Shown here: positions 60,276 through 64,000 of the stretch, piece by piece
Position numbering within the stretch: position 1 is the stretch's first letter
Layout of the letters: every line of letters starts with the position of its first letter
Source: Eubacterium_B sp034180045
GTDB lineage: Bacteria > Bacillota > Clostridia > Peptostreptococcales > Anaerovoracaceae
DNA: 64,000 bases
Direction: 5' to 3'
Assembly: GCA_034180045.1 (NCBI GenBank)
Contig: JAXFOY010000020.1
Span: forward strand, 7,533-71,532
Notes under the pieces: model-generated
Databases searched by the model: none
What the model was told of the DNA's origin: nothing
Seen by the model: only the letters and a program-made list of their open reading frames with translations
Position numbers and translations under genes: made by a program

Positions 60276-61133
60276 TTATTTTTTCTTGTTCTTAGCTCTT
60301 CTTTTTGCGAGTCTTTCTTCTTCTGCCGCCTTAGCCTCTGCAAGAGCCTTGCGACCCGTAATGTATCTGCCGCCGGCTTCTGATATAGGTCTTGCTCTCT
60401 TCAGTCTAAAATTACCGCTAACTTCTGTTTCTTCCTCGTAATCGTCGTCATCATCGTCTTTCTTTGCCGCCTTTTTAGCCGCTTTTTTGGCAGCCTTAGC
60501 TTCTTCCTTTTCGTGCTGAGCTATTACCTCCTGAATGGACTTCCCGGTTCTTTTAGCTTCCTTGTATGGGTTGAAAGGTGCATTTACACCTGTATCTTCA
60601 CTCTCCTGTGCCATCTGTTTCTTTGCCTGTCTGCTTGAAAAGAAGAACATACCCGCCATCATCACAACCATCATCACTAAATATATCTTCGTGTTCAGAC
60701 TTTGGTTCAGAGTTTTGAAGGTTATCTTTTTATCTTTCTCAAGTTTGTTGCCCTCATTGTCGACAAAATTCTTGGATATTTTGAGAGTGTAATTACTATC
60801 ACCCTCAACTTGGTTCTTTTCGGCGTTTACTGTGTCGTAAAGCACCAGAACCTCACCCTTTTTGTTAGGGTTAAAATACACTTTTATAGGAAGAGACTTT
60901 CCTTTTGCATCTACAATCTCAAAGCTTTCTGCATTAGCTTTTTGATTTTCCTTACTGTTAACCTGATTGTTAAATGTCAACTTAACACCGACATTCTCTA
61001 TAGATGTATTTGTCTGTCCATCTTTAGGGTAGCTTTCTTTTAACTCAAGCTTGCCGCTTTCAGCAAATGCAAACGAGGTGAAGATCATTACAATCAATGC
61101 TGCCAAGCAGATCCTGATACTCGTTTTTTTCAT
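60276..61133 (-). CDS. Exported Ig-like protein with one membrane helix and charged cytoplasmic tail
   Basis: A signal peptide (residues 1-24, ending FAFAES) is followed by a bacterial Ig-like (SbsA/Big_5-type) domain at about 28-145 (SYPKDGQTNTSIENVGVKLTF). A membrane helix is at about 150-167 (IYLVMMVVMMAGMFFF). Then comes a long cytoplasmic tail with alanine/lysine blocks (KAAKKAAKKAAKK near 213-225), six aspartates and a basic end. The topology is therefore outside-in. Its start overlaps the tadA stop. The tail looks able to bind nucleic acid or the ribosome, but this is a guess; I recognise no named family. Confidence 0.7.
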   Translation of the reverse strand: MKKTSIRICLAALIVMIFTSFAFAESGKLELKESYPKDGQTNTSIENVGVKLTFNNQVNSKENQKANAESFEIVDAKGKSLPIKVYFNPNKKGEVLVLYDTVNAEKNQVEGDSNYTLKISKNFVDNEGNKLEKDKKITFKTLNQSLNTKIYLVMMVVMMAGMFFFSSRQAKKQMAQESEDTGVNAPFNPYKEAKRTGKSIQEVIAQHEKEEAKAAKKAAKKAAKKDDDDDDYEEETEVSGNFRLKRARPISEAGGRYITGRKALAEAKAAEEERLAKRRAKNKKK

Positions 61134-61603
61134 TATTTTCCCTCCGGTTTATTTGTTTTTTTCTTTCGTATGCTGCGGAAAAATTCACGTACAAGTTGCG
61201 AACTTTCCTCTGCCATAATGCCTCGTTCTACGACAAGGCGATGGTTAAGCCTGTTGTCCTCGACAATATTAAATACAGATCCACAGGCACCCGACTTCTC
61301 GTCATCTGCACCTATGTAAAGTCGTCTGATTCGAGACCAAACAAGAGCACCTGCGCACATGCTGCACGGTTCCATAGAAACGTACATATCACAGCCGATA
61401 AGCCTCCAGCCGCCCAGAAACTTAGCCGCTTCTCTAATGGCAATCATCTCCGCATGAGCTGTCGGGTCCTTGCTTGTTTCTGTCAAATTATGACCTCTTG
61501 CTATTATTTCTCCATCTTTCACAATAACTGCTCCAACAGGAATTTCACCCATCTCGGCAGCCTTTTTCGCCTCTTTCAAAGCTTCTTTCATATACTTATT
61601 CAT
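61133..61603 (-). CDS. tadA: tRNA-specific adenosine deaminase
   Basis: Makes inosine at the wobble position of tRNA-Arg(ACG). In the 156-residue form the zinc ligands are His50 (TAHAEM, with catalytic Glu52), Cys80 and Cys83 (PCSMC). GGWRLIGCDMYVSMEPCSMCAGALVWSRI is the family signature. I start at an ATG that matches the family N-terminus; an in-frame ATG 25 codons upstream would add an unrelated segment without a ribosome site. The chosen start has AAGG very close, so it is not certain. First gene of the tadA-Ig-ispE-gntR unit. Confidence 0.92.
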   Translation of the reverse strand: MNKYMKEALKEAKKAAEMGEIPVGAVIVKDGEIIARGHNLTETSKDPTAHAEMIAIREAAKFLGGWRLIGCDMYVSMEPCSMCAGALVWSRIRRLYIGADDEKSGACGSVFNIVEDNRLNHRLVVERGIMAEESSQLVREFFRSIRKKKTNKPEGK

Positions 61604-61731
61604 ATACCTTACAATAGTACCATATATAAGTGTATTATTCAATATACAAAATAGCTTATCCCTGTCAGTTTCCGCCATATTTCAGGAGAGCGGTGATGTA
61701 TCTTGAAATGCGAAACCTACATCAAATAACT

Positions 61732-61768
61732 AAAAAAGTGAACCTCACTTAACTTAAATGAGGCTCAC
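61732..61768 (-). terminator. Terminator of the methyltransferase gene
   Basis: Reading leftward, GTGAGCCTCA pairs with TGAGGTTCAC and runs into TTTTTT. The rest of the gap up to tadA holds no gene. Confidence 0.88.
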
Positions 61769-61781
61769 CATTTTTACTAAA

Positions 61782-62543
61782 TTATTTATTTTTTTCCGCG
61801 CAAACATAAAATACCGGTGAAATATCACCATTTTTGTATCTTTCATCATCAGGAACTATTTGGCTGAGATAGTCATTCTGCACTCTCAAAATTGAGAAAC
61901 CAATCGTTTCCAAGCTTGCACAGTCCCACTCAGGTCTTCGCTTATCGCTTAAAAAAAGCAGTTTCATCATTTCGTAATCATCCGGATAAAGTTCCTTATC
62001 TCCATAATTATGTGCTTTCACACCATACTTTTCGAAGATTTCTTTTGAACGTTTATCAAAGACTTCCTTTGCATCATCGAAATAGTGATGACTATACCAT
62101 GAACCGTCGAAAATCAGGAGCTTGCCTCCCGGCTTTAACACTCTATGCCATTCCTTAAACGCTTTTAGAGGTTCTGACAAAGTCCATACCAGATTTCTGC
62201 AAATAAGCACGTCAAAGCTTTCATCATCGAAACTTGTAGCCTGGCAATCCATTTGCAATATCTCAGCTTCTACACCTTGCAGCTTTAAGTTCTTCTTTGC
62301 CTCTTTTACCATTTCCTCTGAAAGGTCTATCCCTATAACCTTCCTGTTATTTGATGAAAGTATAGCCGGGAAAAACCCGGGGCCCGTACCGACATCTAAT
62401 ATTTTAAGCATCCCGGACTCATTTATATCATTAAATATCAACTTTCTCCATTTATCTACATCATTGCCCGAGAGTGATTCCCTAATGAGCTCACCATAGT
62501 TATGGGCACTTTTATTCCAAAATTTTACTATCATTTTATTCAC
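61782..62543 (-). CDS. Class I SAM-dependent methyltransferase
   Basis: A 253-residue methyltransferase (Methyltransf_11 type). Motif I KILDVGTGPGFFPAIL is at residues 48-63, motif II is at GIDLSEEM, and motif IV around FDVLICRNLVWTL. The LKPGGKLLIFDG segment is motif VI. The substrate is unknown. Its start overlaps the end of the metal-binding lipoprotein gene by eight bases, so it belongs to the uptake operon and may modify a cofactor or metal chelator; this is inferred from position. Confidence 0.85.
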   Translation of the reverse strand: MNKMIVKFWNKSAHNYGELIRESLSGNDVDKWRKLIFNDINESGMLKILDVGTGPGFFPAILSSNNRKVIGIDLSEEMVKEAKKNLKLQGVEAEILQMDCQATSFDDESFDVLICRNLVWTLSEPLKAFKEWHRVLKPGGKLLIFDGSWYSHHYFDDAKEVFDKRSKEIFEKYGVKAHNYGDKELYPDDYEMMKLLFLSDKRRPEWDCASLETIGFSILRVQNDYLSQIVPDDERYKNGDISPVFYVCAEKNK

Positions 62544-63681
62544 CTAATTTCATGAAGAAAGCGCTGTCTGATGGCAAAAATGGAACATACTTTTCAATGA
62601 ATTCCCTGTTTTCCTTTACAGGATCAAATTCAGCAAACTCTTCAGGATATAGTGCTTTGCCCATATACTCTATAATTACGTAATCCCTCATGGTTCTCAT
62701 TATATCATTATCGATAGCATACACCTGCTTATTTTTTACAGCAGTGAGATTATCCCAGCCGGCTCTTCCCTCTACAAGTTCTGACAGGGTTTTTCCCGTT
62801 TCATCTTTTTTTATCGTATAGCCCGTAAAAACTCCCAATGAATTTTCATTAAAATTGGCGCCGTCAATAAATAAAGCATCCGGATCTTGTTTGAACAACA
62901 ACTCCGGGTCAGGATCGCCTAAATTTTCTATCGCATCATCATAAATATTTTTGATTCCCGCATATCCTGCCATTTGTGTCATCATGCCTTTCTTGCCATA
63001 TACTCTGCCGTACTCTTTATATGATTTCAGGCTTGATCTGCACTCTAAGTATGCTGTCTTTCTTTTATCGTCCGGAATTTTCTTCACTATATCTTCTATC
63101 TTTTTAACTCTCTGCTCGTACTGTTCAATCAGTTCTTTAGCCCTATCCTCTTTTCCGAAGATTTCACCCAGGATTCTCGTCGATTCAACATGTGCCTCAG
63201 GTGTCAAAAGTGTATAGTCGATAAATACCACAGGAATCCCCGCTTCTTCAAGATTTTTGAGCCCCTCTTCTCCTATTGAATCATATTGATAATTTGCAAA
63301 TATTGCTACATCCGGCTTTATAGAAATCAACTTTTCCAAATCAAAATCATCTCTTAAGGTCGAGCCCACGTCCTTCATATCCTTAAAGCCCTTAGCTTTT
63401 TCTTTAAGAAGATCGTACATCGTCTTAGAGTAAAATTCAGTATCGTAAACAGATGTTGCAGAAATTTTAGTGAAAACATCTTCACCGCAAATTGTCAGAA
63501 GGTTTTCGTAGTAATATGGATAATATGCTGTTTTTACCTCTGAGGGGATAGAGACCTTTCTGCCTCTCACATCCGTTATTTCCTTTTTTGTTTTTGTTTC
63601 ATCGTCAGTTGATTTTTTCCCACATCCCGCCATAGAAATGGAAAGCATCAATATTAAAATAATGGCGAATATTTTTTTCAT
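62536..63681 (-). CDS. ABC transporter substrate-binding lipoprotein (iron chelate/cobalamin type)
   Basis: A class III (FecB/BtuF-like) binding protein. The lipobox is MAGC at residues 17-20, and KKSTDDETKTKKEI follows as the mature start. It has two Rossmann-like lobes joined by a long helix (RAKELIEQYEQRVKKIEDIV). ITDVRGRKVSIPSEVK and KLISIKPDVAIFANYQYDSI are typical. It binds iron-siderophore, heme or cobalamin outside the cell; this cannot be decided. AAGGAGG precedes the ATG. A fragment of an ABC ATPase lies upstream on the same strand and the methyltransferase downstream; no permease is in the window. Confidence 0.87.
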   Translation of the reverse strand: MKKIFAIILILMLSISMAGCGKKSTDDETKTKKEITDVRGRKVSIPSEVKTAYYPYYYENLLTICGEDVFTKISATSVYDTEFYSKTMYDLLKEKAKGFKDMKDVGSTLRDDFDLEKLISIKPDVAIFANYQYDSIGEEGLKNLEEAGIPVVFIDYTLLTPEAHVESTRILGEIFGKEDRAKELIEQYEQRVKKIEDIVKKIPDDKRKTAYLECRSSLKSYKEYGRVYGKKGMMTQMAGYAGIKNIYDDAIENLGDPDPELLFKQDPDALFIDGANFNENSLGVFTGYTIKKDETGKTLSELVEGRAGWDNLTAVKNKQVYAIDNDIMRTMRDYVIIEYMGKALYPEEFAEFDPVKENREFIEKYVPFLPSDSAFFMKLGE

Positions 63682-63693
63682 AGTTCCTCCTTG

Positions 63694-63878
63694 TTAAAGT
63701 ACATGTATCGGGAGTATTGACAAAAACCCCTGATTTGTAAGATTTATTTCAAGCTCAACACCATAAACCGATTCTAAAATTTCCTTTTTTATTACCTCCT
63801 CTCTATTTCCTATGGTTGTGAGCTCCCCTTTTTCTATAATATAAATTTGCTTTGCAAACCTTGAAATAATGCTCATGT
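63694..63878 (-). pseudogene. 3' fragment of an ABC transporter ATP-binding protein (FecE/BtuD-like)
   Basis: About 60 residues remain. They include SRFAKQIYIIEKGELTTIGNREEVI, the segment after the switch histidine of iron/cobalamin-type ATPases, and the C-terminus to SILPIHVL. Walker A, signature and Walker B are missing. Homology appears to stop near 63876; beyond it the same frame reads unrelated residues and meets a stop around 63925. The gene directly precedes the binding-protein gene, as in a FecE-type operon. The break can be an insertion or rearrangement; a misassembly is also possible because it lies near the window edge. Confidence 0.65.
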
Positions 63879-63957
63879 ACGGTAAGGAAGCAAGCAACCG
63901 AAAACAAGAGATAGACCGCCAGCACTACACTATTCCGAACCAAAGACCAAAAGATAA

Positions 63958-63999
63958 GCATTGTGGGAAAATCTAAACTTTTGGATTTTCCTACAATGC
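63958..63999. repeat. 42-nt palindrome at the window edge
   Basis: GCATTGTGGGAAAATC pairs with GATTTTCCTACAATGC (one mismatch, G-T as RNA) over a 10-base loop. It lies beyond the break in the ABC ATPase and could be the end of a mobile element or a terminator. Too little sequence remains to decide. Confidence 0.5.
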
Positions 64000-64000
64000 C

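Noticed and set aside
63874..63885. GTACGG sequence like the end of a group II intron domain V
   Set aside because: The matching left strand of domain V and other intron parts are missing; the preceding bases are ATPase coding sequence.
63869..63976. 35-codon rightward frame across the ATPase break
   Set aside because: It overlaps the ATPase remnant, lacks a ribosome site and ends inside the palindrome; I cannot support it as a gene.

Overview
The window looks like the chromosome of a low-GC, anaerobic Gram-positive bacterium of the class Clostridia. A relative of the Mogibacterium/Anaerovoracaceae group (Family XIII) is my best guess, from general resemblance only. The signs are AGGAGG-type ribosome sites, many U-tailed terminators, a class B sortase, lipobox lipoproteins, 3-hydroxybutyryl-CoA dehydrogenase, a TGS-less threonyl-tRNA synthetase, TSCPD and DUF1858 redox proteins, and late cobalamin genes. 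I see no rRNA, tRNA, CRISPR array or replication origin.

Layout. 1-4.4 kb: 5' part of lysA; a 50-residue ORF followed by an ECF sigma factor fused to a membrane segment and a large exported domain; a MerR/TipA-type regulator. 4.4-10.6 kb: a complete oppABCDF peptide uptake operon read leftward. 10.8-14.1 kb: HAD phosphatase, a serine beta-lactamase-like hydrolase, and a gamma-carbonic-anhydrase/nitroreductase fusion. 14.3-17.8 kb: small membrane protein plus GPH sugar symporter, then thrS. 17.9-22 kb: an AT-rich, gene-poor stretch followed by a pair of half ABC exporters and a small membrane protein, possibly acquired. 22-27.1 kb: TetR regulator with an active-looking class II aldolase and a metal-site-less paralogue; a P-type ATPase with a TIM-barrel protein. 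27.2-31.6 kb: TSCPD protein; HAD-MFS-response regulator-histidine kinase operon. 31.7-32.8 kb: Crp/Fnr regulator and a DUF1858 protein separated by a near-perfect Crp/Fnr-like palindrome. 32.8-38.3 kb: ddl, hbd, a degenerate glucose-6-phosphate isomerase homologue, two divergent XRE regulators with an ordered operator region, and prfB with its programmed +1 frameshift. 38.4-43.7 kb: secA, a CNNM/HlyC transporter and birA. 43.7-48.2 kb: sortase B and a cobT-cobU-cobS-cobU-like-cobC operon preceded by a 17-bp palindrome. 48.3-53.2 kb: DMT exporter, purine permease, phosphoribosyltransferase, phosphohexomutase. 53.3-58.5 kb: ClC channel, DUF1846, a 31-residue membrane protein, DUF1934, HtrA protease. 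58.5-61.6 kb: tadA, Ig-like membrane protein, ispE, gntR. 61.8-64 kb: methyltransferase, metal/cofactor-binding lipoprotein, and a broken ABC ATPase whose 5' part is replaced by unrelated sequence with a 42-nt palindrome at the window edge.

How the genes work together. Most transcription units are short and bounded by clear hairpin terminators. The functional sets are peptide import (oppABCDF), nucleotide-loop assembly of cobalamin (cobTUSC), protein export and translation (secA, prfB), and purine uptake and salvage. Several small regulatory units pair one regulator with one or two effectors. The most unusual items are the sigma/membrane fusion, two pseudoenzyme paralogues (isomerase-like and aldolase-like), the carbonic-anhydrase/nitroreductase fusion, the two-XRE intergenic region, and the broken ABC gene at the right edge. 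Assignments come from motif reading only. Nothing was searched against a database.
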